Positions 1 to 5,142 of a DNA stretch of 5,142 nucleotides are shown here, in pieces. The notes under the pieces are model-generated. The model saw nothing but the letters and a program-made list of their open reading frames with translations, had not been told where the DNA came from and did not search any database. A program made the position numbers and the translations under genes. The stretch's first letter is position 1; each line of letters begins with the position of its first letter. This DNA comes from Methanobacterium sp. (GTDB lineage Archaea; Methanobacteriota; Methanobacteria; Methanobacteriales; Methanobacteriaceae). The stretch lies in the NCBI GenBank assembly GCA_009712615.1, contig WASR01000124.1:1-5142 (forward strand), written 5' to 3'.

Positions 1-513
1 AATGCCCTGTTGGAAGCGATGGCAATGGGAGTGATTCCGGTCGTCTTAAATAACGCAGCGGAACGTTGCATCGTTGAAAATAAGGTTACTGGACTCGTTC
101 TTGGCTCTCCAGCCGAATTACCGGACGCATTGTCGTGGTTGCAAGAGAATTTTCGAGAAAAAATGGAGATCGCGTTAAGTGCCTCTTTCTATGCGAGAGA
201 GAATTTTAGTTTGATGCGTATGTCTGACTCCTTTGAAATTCTTTATAATGATGAGATGATAGCGCCAAAGTCAAGATTTTCATTTTATTCGACGTTTGGA
301 GACGACCCTGCCGATTGGTATATTTCATTCGTCGGAAATCGAGAAATTTTCTCCGATGATGGATCCTCTCGTGATCTCGTCGGTTTAGGCAGATATGCTT
401 TTCTTGAGCGTTCCAAAGGAAGCGCGCACCACTTCTTATCCTACTTCCCGGAAGACAAACGGCTGGCGCTATGGGCTGCCGGTGTGTCGAATTTGGTGGG
501 GGATGAGATATGA
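1..513 (+). CDS. Glycosyltransferase, GT4-like, C-terminal part (5' end outside window)
   Basis: This is the C-terminal 170 residues of a glycosyltransferase that is open at the left edge, so the true start is not in the window; the TTG at 10 is internal. The first visible residues (N-A-L-L-E-A-M-A-M-G, then P-V-V about three residues on, then A-A-E-R and V-T-G-L-V by residue 33) match the donor-binding end of GT-B fold family 4 enzymes. There, the E of L-E-A-M-A is the second glutamate of the E-x7-E motif that contacts the nucleotide sugar. Residues from about 85 on form an extra tail rich in aromatic and acidic residues (D-W-Y-I-S-F near 100, then H-H-F-L-S-Y-F-P-E-D) that is not part of the core fold. 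It would act in the cytoplasm or at the inner membrane, adding a sugar to a surface glycan. The stop codon overlaps the next gene's start by 4 bases (ATGA), indicating translational coupling. Donor and acceptor cannot be told. Confidence 0.8.
   Translation, partial: NALLEAMAMGVIPVVLNNAAERCIVENKVTGLVLGSPAELPDALSWLQENFREKMEIALSASFYARENFSLMRMSDSFEILYNDEMIAPKSRFSFYSTFGDDPADWYISFVGNREIFSDDGSSRDLVGLGRYAFLERSKGSAHHFLSYFPEDKRLALWAAGVSNLVGDEI
498..503 (+). promoter_or_regulatory. Ribosome binding site for the first FkbM methyltransferase gene
   Basis: A purine-rich GGGGGA lies 6 bases before the ATG at 510, inside the end of the glycosyltransferase gene. It is not a textbook Shine-Dalgarno sequence. 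With the ATGA stop/start overlap, initiation probably depends partly on ribosomes finishing the upstream gene. Confidence 0.4.
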
Positions 514-1691
514 AATATAAGGTCCGAACCATTTCAGAAAGGGTGACGGTGGACCGTTCAGAAGGGTTTCTGAACGCGCTATTCGATGAGACCGGGGATG
601 TTCCGGAGCCGCGGCCGGTCGACAAACCACTCGTTCTTTACGGTGGGGGGAATCTTGGAAAAATGGCAAAGGAATACCTCGATTTTGTCGGTATTCCTGT
701 GCTTGGAGTGGTGGACAGGAGGGCTGTTTCACTGCAAGGGGATCCGTTTTGGTCAGGCGTTTGGGTTGTGCATCCAGACAATGTTCCTCCAGAGTGGAAG
801 GGGCGGGCGCTTCTTGCGGTCTGCATTGTGACAGCCCCGTTTACGGCATTAGTGGCTGATCTGTTATCCGCGGGATGGGGCGATGTTGTCCCTTTTTATG
901 ACGTCACAGAGGCCTATCGCGATCGACACCCGTTAAGCAACGGCTGGTTCCTAGGGCTGCCCGGCCAAGCGGAATTATCGGCAATGTCCCGGGTGATGAA
1001 GGCCTGGGCGGACGACATATCTCGGGCACATTTCCTGCAGTTCCTGGCGTGGCGGAGGTGGCGAAGGGAATGGACTTTCGATCAGGCTCCTATCACGACC
1101 ACAGACCGTTATTTCATCCCGGAGGTCCTGCCGTTTGTTGCGCAAAGTCGGACGTTTTTGGATGTTGGTGCTCATCACGGAGAGGTAGCCGCTCGTTTTA
1201 TGGCCACCTGTCCCGGTTTCAGGGAGGCCTGGCTCATTGAGCCGGACCAGGGAAACCTGAGGAAGCTGAAAGAGTGGTCATCGCTTTTGGGGGGCGGCGC
1301 GCGGTCAAAAATTACAATTATAGACCGGCCGGTTTCATCTGGTGGTGGGGTTAAGCCGTTCTTTTCCGGCGGAGGTTATATGAGCCAGTTGTCCCCTCTC
1401 GGTCGTGAAAAGGTTTTGGTGGACACCATCGACCATCTGGATCTCGCTCCATCATTTATCAAATTACATCTGGAGGGCGGTGAGTTGGATGCCCTGAAGG
1501 GGGCGCAAGGGACAATTGCGGAAAATAGACCGTTAATTACCCTGACGGTCTATCACGGAGTCTCTGGGGCCTGGGAAACACCGACTTGGCTGAGAGAGTT
1601 TTTTAACCATGCTGCGATTAGATATGATTTGTATTTTCGTTTGCATAGTTGGTGTGGGACGGGCGCCGTAATTTATGGCATTCCACGTTGA
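510..1691 (+). CDS. FkbM family methyltransferase with N-terminal Rossmann-like module
   Basis: This is a 393-residue putative SAM-dependent methyltransferase, probably an O-methyltransferase acting on a glycan. Residues about 40-130 form a Rossmann-like module: strand L-V-L-Y-G-G-G-N-L-G (Y44, G45-G47, G50), then a second strand ending at D69, like the accessory domains of sugar-modifying enzymes. A helical linker follows (about 135-200) with a Y-F element shortly before the catalytic domain. The FkbM domain starts with F-L-D-V-G-A (D218-A221, SAM-binding motif I), then L-I-E-P-D (E244, expected to bind the SAM ribose). It ends with K-L-H-L-E-G-G-E (318-325) and a T-V-Y-H strand. Most FkbM proteins have K-x-D-x-E-G-x-E here, so H320 replaces an aspartate. 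The start at 510 is set by the overlap with the upstream stop. The gene at 3948-5057 has the same domain order but a quite different sequence. The family call is firm; the substrate is unknown. Confidence 0.85.
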   Translation: MKYKVRTISERVTVDRSEGFLNALFDETGDVPEPRPVDKPLVLYGGGNLGKMAKEYLDFVGIPVLGVVDRRAVSLQGDPFWSGVWVVHPDNVPPEWKGRALLAVCIVTAPFTALVADLLSAGWGDVVPFYDVTEAYRDRHPLSNGWFLGLPGQAELSAMSRVMKAWADDISRAHFLQFLAWRRWRREWTFDQAPITTTDRYFIPEVLPFVAQSRTFLDVGAHHGEVAARFMATCPGFREAWLIEPDQGNLRKLKEWSSLLGGGARSKITIIDRPVSSGGGVKPFFSGGGYMSQLSPLGREKVLVDTIDHLDLAPSFIKLHLEGGELDALKGAQGTIAENRPLITLTVYHGVSGAWETPTWLREFFNHAAIRYDLYFRLHSWCGTGAVIYGIPR

Positions 1692-1710
1692 TTTTTTTTA
1701 GCGAAAAATC
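1690..1710 (+). repeat. Small A/T inverted repeat in intergenic gap
   Basis: GATTTTT (1690-1696) and AAAAATC (1704-1710) are perfect 7-base inverted arms around a 7-base loop, beginning in the stop codon of the first FkbM gene. The stem is almost all A-T and no T run follows it, so it is unlikely to be a rho-independent terminator. It may be chance, or a weak RNA structure or processing site between two cotranscribed genes. Confidence 0.3.
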
Positions 1711-1731
1711 TGGAAATGTTGCGAGAAAAAA

Positions 1732-2748
1732 ATGAAGGCGCAAGTTAAGTCAAAGCTAAACACAGAGGGAAGGGTGGATCTTCAAGACGTTATTCCGTTG
1801 GAGACGCCATTTCTTTTGTATGTTGACCCGTCCAGCGCGTGCAATTTTCGCTGTCAGTTTTGCCCAACCGGCCACATAGATCTACTCAAGGCCTCCGAAT
1901 ACAAACGGCGTGTACTCGATTTTGCGCTCTTTGAAAAGATAATTCGGGACGTTAGTGAATTCCCGGACCACCTGCGTGTCATGCGATTGAATAAAATCGG
2001 GGAGCCTCTCCTTAATAAAAACCTCCCGGATATGGTGCGTTTAGCCAAACAATGTGGTCGCATCGACTACATTGACCTTGCGACTAATGCCTCACTTTTC
2101 AATGAAGGTCTGCTGGAAGCGCTTATCGAGGCGGGGTTAGATCGGCTCAACGTGTCGTTGGAAGGTATCGACAATGATCAATACAGAAAACATGCTAAAG
2201 TTGATGTGAATTTTGACGAAATTATAAAAAATATAAAATGGCTATACCAAAACAAAGGTGGATGTGAAATATCAATAAAGATTCCAGGTAACTATCTTTC
2301 CGAAAAAGACAGGGAAATATTTTTTGATATATTTGGTAATTACTGTGATCGTATTTTCATAGAGGAGTTATCGCCGATCTGGCCGGAATTCGATGTTGAG
2401 GAGCGTGCGCACGTGAAAATAACACAGGACGAAGGTCAGTACAGGCAGAAATTGGAAGAGAAGGAAGTCTGCACGTATATCTTTTATGCGATGGCTGTTA
2501 ATGCCGATGGGACGGTTAGTGCGTGTTGCCCCGATTGGGATCAAAAGCTTTTGATTGGTGATGCTCGTCGGCAGTCACTCCGCGAGATTTGGGGCTCCGA
2601 TTCAATGAGAAAACTTCAAAAATTACATCTGAAGGGATTGCGCGAAACCCACCCCGTATGCGCAAGTTGCGGGCATGTGAAGTTTTCGCAGCAAGACAAT
2701 ATTGATGATTTCAAAGAAATTATTTTAATGAAAATATTCAAAGAGTAG
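1732..2748 (+). CDS. Radical SAM protein with C-terminal SPASM-type domain
   Basis: This 338-residue enzyme is predicted to bind a [4Fe-4S] cluster and cleave S-adenosylmethionine to a 5'-deoxyadenosyl radical. The cluster motif is C37-x3-C41-x2-C44 (A-C-N-F-R-C-Q-F-C-P). Typical partial TIM-barrel features follow: G90-E91-P92 (the G-E-P SAM-contact motif), L-A-T-N-A at about 113-117 and L-N-V-S-L-E-G at 139-145. The C-terminal part has C247, then N-A-D-G-T-V-S-A-C-C (C265, C266), an I-G-D and L-R-E-I-W stretch, and C310-x2-C313. This is the short SPASM-like pattern that holds at least one auxiliary Fe-S cluster. Families of this type modify peptides, sugars or nucleosides. Neighbours make a glycan substrate more likely than a peptide, and no small precursor-peptide gene is visible nearby. 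The ATG at 1732 has only a weak GAG 6 bases upstream. The middle of the gene is notably AT-rich. The family is clear; the reaction is unknown. Confidence 0.85.
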   Translation: MKAQVKSKLNTEGRVDLQDVIPLETPFLLYVDPSSACNFRCQFCPTGHIDLLKASEYKRRVLDFALFEKIIRDVSEFPDHLRVMRLNKIGEPLLNKNLPDMVRLAKQCGRIDYIDLATNASLFNEGLLEALIEAGLDRLNVSLEGIDNDQYRKHAKVDVNFDEIIKNIKWLYQNKGGCEISIKIPGNYLSEKDREIFFDIFGNYCDRIFIEELSPIWPEFDVEERAHVKITQDEGQYRQKLEEKEVCTYIFYAMAVNADGTVSACCPDWDQKLLIGDARRQSLREIWGSDSMRKLQKLHLKGLRETHPVCASCGHVKFSQQDNIDDFKEIILMKIFKE

Positions 2749-2752
2749 GAGG
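2747..2752 (+). promoter_or_regulatory. Strong Shine-Dalgarno site for the zinc-ribbon methyltransferase gene
   Basis: A perfect AGGAGG lies 5 bases before the ATG at 2758 and overlaps the TAG stop of the radical SAM gene (2746-2748). It is the strongest ribosome binding site in the window and fixes the start of the next gene. The overlap implies tight coupling and possibly higher translation of the methyltransferase than of its neighbours. Confidence 0.8.
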
Positions 2753-2757
2753 TTAAA

Positions 2758-3933
2758 ATGCAAAATGATAGTTTCTTGATAAAGGAGTGTCCATGCTGTG
2801 GGGCGCAGGTCAATCACGTTACAAATTGGACCTATAGCGGCCTTGGTGATTCAGTATTTAATTACACAGCCAAATTTATGGAGTGCGTTGCGTGTCGTGG
2901 GGTATTTATTGGAAATATTAGTGATGTAGTTCTTGAAAAATTCTATAATGGAGAGTGCAGTTATTTTGAAAGCGCGCATTTTTCTGTAGAGTCGGCGGAA
3001 AATAGAGAAAAGTACGCATTTTATCGCGAATTTCTCGTTGAAAACGCACTTTGTGATGTGTCGGTTGCCGACATTGGTTGCGGGCGGGGGGGGTTCTTGC
3101 GATGCCTGTCTGACAACGCCTGGGCAGCGCCTTGTTATGGAATCGATGTTGACGTGAGGAGTCTTGCTCTTGCTGACGGTGGTGCGGGCAAAGGGGCTAA
3201 CATCCGATTCGAAAATGGTGGCTGCCTGAATGTCCCGTTGCCGGACCAATCGGTCGCGCTTATCACCTATTTCCATGTTTTGGAACATATTCGCGACCTT
3301 TCGAAAGTTTTTTCGGAGGCCGCCCGTGTAACAAAGTCCGGGGGCAGCATTTTGATCGACGTTCCCGACGCAGAACGGTATGGAGCTATGCCCGTCGGGT
3401 CTGCGTTCTGGTTTTCCATCAGGGAGCACGTAAATCACTTCTCAGTGCAATCGCTGGCGCTGGCGCTGGAAAGAGCCGGTTTTTCGATTGTGAAAATCTC
3501 CAGACCTGTGTTGAGGACGCCAGAGTTCTCATACCCGTCACTCGTGGTGTTGGCACAGAAGGGAGCGGCTCGTTGCGGCATCGATGACGCTCCGAGCGGC
3601 GGAATCGCGGAATTTTGCCGTCATTCCCTGCAGAGGCTTGTCGAACAGGCTCGGGATGTGAAGCGTCGCTCGGGGGGGGGGAAGGTCACTTTCTGGGGCT
3701 GTTCCGCAGAGTTGTTCAGCTTGTTGCCCGTGTTGGGATTCGAAAACATCGCCTTATGTGATGCTTCGCCATCAAAGCAAACCGCCTTTTATCACGGAAT
3801 TCCCGTACAAGAGCCCAACGCTGTGCCGAAAGAAGGGCTTCTGGTTGTCGCTCCTTATTTGCACGGATCCGCGATCGAGCGGGCCGCGCGCGCGTCTGGT
3901 TGGTCGCAAGACGCGATTTATCTCCTGAGCTAG
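2758..3933 (+). CDS. Class I SAM-dependent methyltransferase with N-terminal zinc ribbon and C-terminal Rossmann-like module
   Basis: This is a 391-residue putative methyltransferase. C11-x2-C14 and C43-x2-C46 form a zinc-ribbon-like head. The class I core follows: V-A-D-I-G-C-G-R-G-G (D105-G112, SAM-binding motif I), G-I-D-V-D (D130, ribose contact), F-H-V-L-E-H (172-177), a G-G-S-I-L-I-D-V-P strand (195-203) and an H-V-N-H-F-S element (224-229). The C-terminal region from about K309 has a Rossmann-like F-W-G-C-S turn (312-316) and an acidic strand end at D335. Zinc head, SAM core and C-terminal Rossmann domain is the layout of deoxysugar C-methyltransferases of the TylC3/NovU kind, but the zinc head here is shorter, so O- or C-methylation of a sugar is only an inference. 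The gene has G8 (3086-3093) in motif I and G10 (3672-3681) at the core/C-terminal border. The start is fixed by AGGAGG at 2747. Confidence 0.85.
   Translation: MQNDSFLIKECPCCGAQVNHVTNWTYSGLGDSVFNYTAKFMECVACRGVFIGNISDVVLEKFYNGECSYFESAHFSVESAENREKYAFYREFLVENALCDVSVADIGCGRGGFLRCLSDNAWAAPCYGIDVDVRSLALADGGAGKGANIRFENGGCLNVPLPDQSVALITYFHVLEHIRDLSKVFSEAARVTKSGGSILIDVPDAERYGAMPVGSAFWFSIREHVNHFSVQSLALALERAGFSIVKISRPVLRTPEFSYPSLVVLAQKGAARCGIDDAPSGGIAEFCRHSLQRLVEQARDVKRRSGGGKVTFWGCSAELFSLLPVLGFENIALCDASPSKQTAFYHGIPVQEPNAVPKEGLLVVAPYLHGSAIERAARASGWSQDAIYLLS
3086..3093 (+). repeat. Poly-G tract (G8) in the methyltransferase SAM-binding motif
   Basis: Eight consecutive G bases encode part of the glycine-rich loop G-C-G-R-G-G of the methyltransferase at 2758-3933. 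Conserved glycines explain some of the run, but the choice of GGG codons is not required. A one-base slip here would disrupt the SAM site and everything after it. Confidence 0.7.
3672..3681 (+). repeat. Poly-G tract (G10), candidate slippage site
   Basis: Ten consecutive G bases encode the end of S305 and three glycines (306-308) in the linker between the methyltransferase core and the C-terminal Rossmann-like module. Gaining one G would give a stop at 3759-3761, about 26 residues on. Losing one G would open a different frame that runs to a TGA at 3926-3928. In both cases the catalytic core would stay intact. The tract is seen directly; its use as a switch is inference. Confidence 0.7.
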
Positions 3934-3938
3934 AGAGG
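3934..3938 (+). promoter_or_regulatory. Ribosome binding site deciding the start of the second FkbM gene
   Basis: AGAGG just after the TAG stop of the upstream gene sits 9 bases before the ATG at 3948, an acceptable spacing. It supports the ATG over the in-frame TTG at 3900, which would overlap the upstream gene by 34 bases. A second AGAGG at 3942-3946 is too close to the ATG to serve it. Confidence 0.6.
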
Positions 3939-3947
3939 TTAAGAGGC

Positions 3948-5057
3948 ATGTTCCGTAACTATGACAATGCGCGCTTGGAAGAGGCTTTGGAGCGGCCGCG
4001 CCATCTGGTCGAACAGGTGGACCGCCGACTCTCTGAAGGGGTTGCTATTTACGGCGCCGGGTTTCTAGGTACGTGGGCCTGTGGCTACCTGACCTCGAAC
4101 CATATTCCAGTTACCAAGTTTATCGACCGTGACAGCAGCAAGGCCGGAAAAGCGATCAATGGTGTTCCAATCGTGTCGGCCTCGAGGGAGGAGATTGCGT
4201 CCGCACCCGCCATTCTAATCGCGGCACGTCATGCGGTTCGGAATGTCGAGGAGGTAATTTCCCCGATTGGCGTGCCGGCAGTGTCTTTTGATGCTTACTA
4301 TGTCGTCAAGAATTTAGAGCGTTATTTGCAATGCCGAGACGCGATGTTGTCTGACGAGCGATCGGTATCCGTTTTTAACGCTCTCTTGGTTGCGATGTTG
4401 GAAAGCGATCTTCGTCCATGCAAGGATGTCATGGAAAAAGATATGTATTTTTCGGGGGCCGATTTTTCTGGAAATTTTGAGGAAACTTTTGTCGATGCCG
4501 GCGCCTTCGTCGGAGACACGGTTGAACGATTTATCTGGGAAAATCTTGGGACATTTAGGCATATCTATGCTTTTGAGCCGGGCTATCGACAGTTTAAGGC
4601 GTTGCGCAATCGTTTGGGGCGATTAGCCTCGGAATGGGCATTCGATCCGGGATCGGTTTCACTCGTTCGTGCTGGACTTTCGGACGTCAAGGGAACAATG
4701 GGGTGTACGTTTCTGGACGATTTCCCTCTGAGGCATGGACTTACCGCCGCCAATGTCGTTCAGTCTGCCGAAGAAAGCGAAGACTGGGCGCCTGTTGTCA
4801 GGCTTGACGACTATCTGGACGGCTCGTTCGTCAGTTTCATCAAGGCTGATGTAGAGGGAATGGAATTGGAGTTGTTACGTGGTGCGCGGCAAACAATTCA
4901 GACTTTTAGGCCGAAAATGGCGCTTTGTGCGTACCATTACCCAAATCATATTTTCGAAATTGCCGAATATGTTAGGAGTATAGTTCCTGATTATAAGCTT
5001 TCACTCAGACAGCACGCTCCCATTTTCGGCGATTTTGTCCTTTATTGCTCTATGTAG
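3948..5057 (+). CDS. FkbM family methyltransferase with N-terminal Rossmann-like module
   Basis: This is a 369-residue putative SAM-dependent methyltransferase from the ATG at 3948; an in-frame TTG at 3900 would add 16 residues but is less likely. Residues about 30-125 form a Rossmann-like module: A-I-Y-G-A-G-F-L-G (Y35, G36, G38, G41), an acidic strand end F-I-D-R-D (D60), then G-V-P-I, a pattern shared with PglD-like sugar-enzyme N-terminal domains. A helical linker leads to a Y-F element and the FkbM domain: F-V-D-A-G-A-F-V-G-D-T (D183-A186), Y-A-F-E-P (E210), K-A-D-V-E-G-M-E (299-306) and a final A-Y-H strand. Unlike the gene at 510-1691, it keeps the usual aspartate (D301) of the K-x-D-x-E-G-x-E motif. 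Two tandem TAG codons end the gene. It lies 14 bases after the zinc-ribbon methyltransferase gene. The target is probably a sugar hydroxyl of the glycan made by this cluster, which is inferred from context. Confidence 0.87.
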   Translation: MFRNYDNARLEEALERPRHLVEQVDRRLSEGVAIYGAGFLGTWACGYLTSNHIPVTKFIDRDSSKAGKAINGVPIVSASREEIASAPAILIAARHAVRNVEEVISPIGVPAVSFDAYYVVKNLERYLQCRDAMLSDERSVSVFNALLVAMLESDLRPCKDVMEKDMYFSGADFSGNFEETFVDAGAFVGDTVERFIWENLGTFRHIYAFEPGYRQFKALRNRLGRLASEWAFDPGSVSLVRAGLSDVKGTMGCTFLDDFPLRHGLTAANVVQSAEESEDWAPVVRLDDYLDGSFVSFIKADVEGMELELLRGARQTIQTFRPKMALCAYHYPNHIFEIAEYVRSIVPDYKLSLRQHAPIFGDFVLYCSM

Positions 5058-5098
5058 TAGAGGTGGCCCCGGGAAATCGGACAGAGTGATAAGCTAAT

Positions 5099-5119
5099 CC
5101 CGCCCTGAGGAAGGACGGG
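5099..5119 (+). other. Hairpin overlapping the transposase ribosome binding site
   Basis: CCCGCCC (5099-5105) pairs with GGACGGG (5113-5119) around a 7-base loop with a single C-A mismatch. The right arm takes in the GGA of the ribosome binding site and ends 3 bases before the ATG. Such a structure could lower transposase translation, especially from transcripts reading in from the upstream operon. Confidence 0.4.
5111..5115 (+). promoter_or_regulatory. Ribosome binding site for the edge gene
   Basis: AAGGA lies 7 bases before the ATG at 5123, near-ideal spacing. It supports a real gene starting there even though only six full codons are visible. Confidence 0.6.
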
Positions 5120-5122
5120 AAA

Positions 5123-5142
5123 ATGGGTAAGGTTACACGGAA
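5123..5142 (+). CDS. Probable IS3-family transposase OrfA, first codons only (3' end outside window)
   Basis: Only M-G-K-V-T-R and two bases of a seventh codon are visible. This short basic start, preceded by AAGGA, resembles the N-terminus of IS3-family OrfA proteins. These are helix-turn-helix DNA-binding subunits, usually joined to the OrfB integrase by programmed frameshifting. The terminal-repeat-like sequence from 5064 agrees with this. Six residues cannot prove a family, so the call rests on start, ribosome site and context together. Confidence 0.5.

Larger units (their letters stand above)
5064..5142 (+). mobile_element. Probable left end of an IS3-family insertion sequence (continues past window)
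   Basis: From T-G at 5064, the sequence TGGCCCCGGGAAATCGGACA has the look of an IS3-family terminal repeat: a TG tip, a C/G-rich block and an inner GGACA. A transposase-like reading frame begins about 60 bases in, as expected for this family. It begins directly after the tandem stop codons of the FkbM gene. The exact boundary and any target duplication cannot be checked because the right end is outside the window. The match is from memory of the family, not a search. Confidence 0.5.

Noticed and set aside
206..732. Minus-strand open frames across the glycosyltransferase/FkbM junction
   Set aside because: Their sequences are low-complexity and rich in Ser, Arg and Pro, as expected of shadow frames, and both cover well-supported coding sequence.
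1690..1710. Inverted repeat as a rho-independent terminator
   Set aside because: The stem is nearly all A-T, the T run lies in the left arm and not after the stem, and the next gene follows within 22 bases.
2851..3438. 195-codon open frame on the minus strand
   Set aside because: It lies wholly antisense to the well-supported methyltransferase gene, has no recognisable motif, and is explained by that gene's codon pattern.
3885..3894. Alternating CG run, five units, near the end of the zinc-ribbon methyltransferase gene
   Set aside because: It is short and fits ordinary Ala/Arg codons; there is no reason to propose a structural or slippage role.
3683..3928. Alternative frame after the G10 tract as a real coding region
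   Set aside because: It is open for 81 codons, but its translation shows no recognisable domain and openness alone is expected from codon bias. It is kept only as a possible slippage product.
3900..3947. TTG start giving a longer second FkbM protein
   Set aside because: It would overlap the upstream gene by 34 bases. The ATG at 3948 has AGAGG at good spacing just after the upstream stop, and the added residues match nothing in the family.
1..5142. CRISPR arrays, tRNA or rRNA genes, toxin-antitoxin pairs, precursor peptides
   Set aside because: Reading both strands by eye, I saw no direct repeat arrays, tRNA-like cloverleaf or small independent gene; nearly all of 1-5057 is occupied by the five genes.

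Overview
The window holds a same-strand (+) block of surface-glycan biosynthesis and modification genes, followed at its right edge by what looks like the start of an insertion sequence. All five main genes are packed head to tail. They run: the C-terminal part of a GT4-type glycosyltransferase (1-513), a two-domain FkbM-family methyltransferase (510-1691), a radical SAM protein with a C-terminal SPASM-type cysteine domain (1732-2748), a zinc-ribbon class I SAM methyltransferase (2758-3933) and a second two-domain FkbM-family methyltransferase (3948-5057). Junctions are a 4-base ATGA overlap, then gaps of 40, 9 and 14 bases. I see no internal promoter or terminator, so this is most simply one operon.

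The likely job is to build and decorate a polysaccharide or glycoconjugate (O-antigen, capsule, exopolysaccharide or protein glycan). The glycosyltransferase would add sugars and three SAM-dependent methyltransferases would methylate them. The radical SAM enzyme probably makes a sugar or glycan modification that cannot be named from sequence. All three methyltransferases carry an extra Rossmann-like module with a Y/W-G-x-G/S turn and a following acidic strand end. It is N-terminal in the two FkbM proteins and C-terminal in the zinc-ribbon enzyme. This shared architecture is the most coherent theme of the window.

The methyltransferase gene at 2758-3933 has two long poly-G tracts: G8 in the SAM-binding motif and G10 at the border between the methyltransferase core and the C-terminal module. 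G tracts of this length in surface-glycan genes are known phase-variation switches in some bacteria, so this is the best candidate here for an undescribed regulatory feature. It is a hypothesis, not a demonstration.

From about 5064 the sequence resembles an IS3-family left end, with a good ribosome binding site and a transposase-like start (M-G-K-V-T-R) at 5123 that runs off the window. It lies just past the tandem stop codons of the last FkbM gene, so that gene is intact but the operon may be interrupted there.

Organism: a bacterium, most likely Gram-negative and proteobacterial, possibly an alphaproteobacterium judging by the gene style and IS start. This is low confidence. Base composition is mosaic (14 of 60 bases G+C at 2221-2280 against 36 of 60 at 901-960), as is common in horizontally assembled glycan loci.
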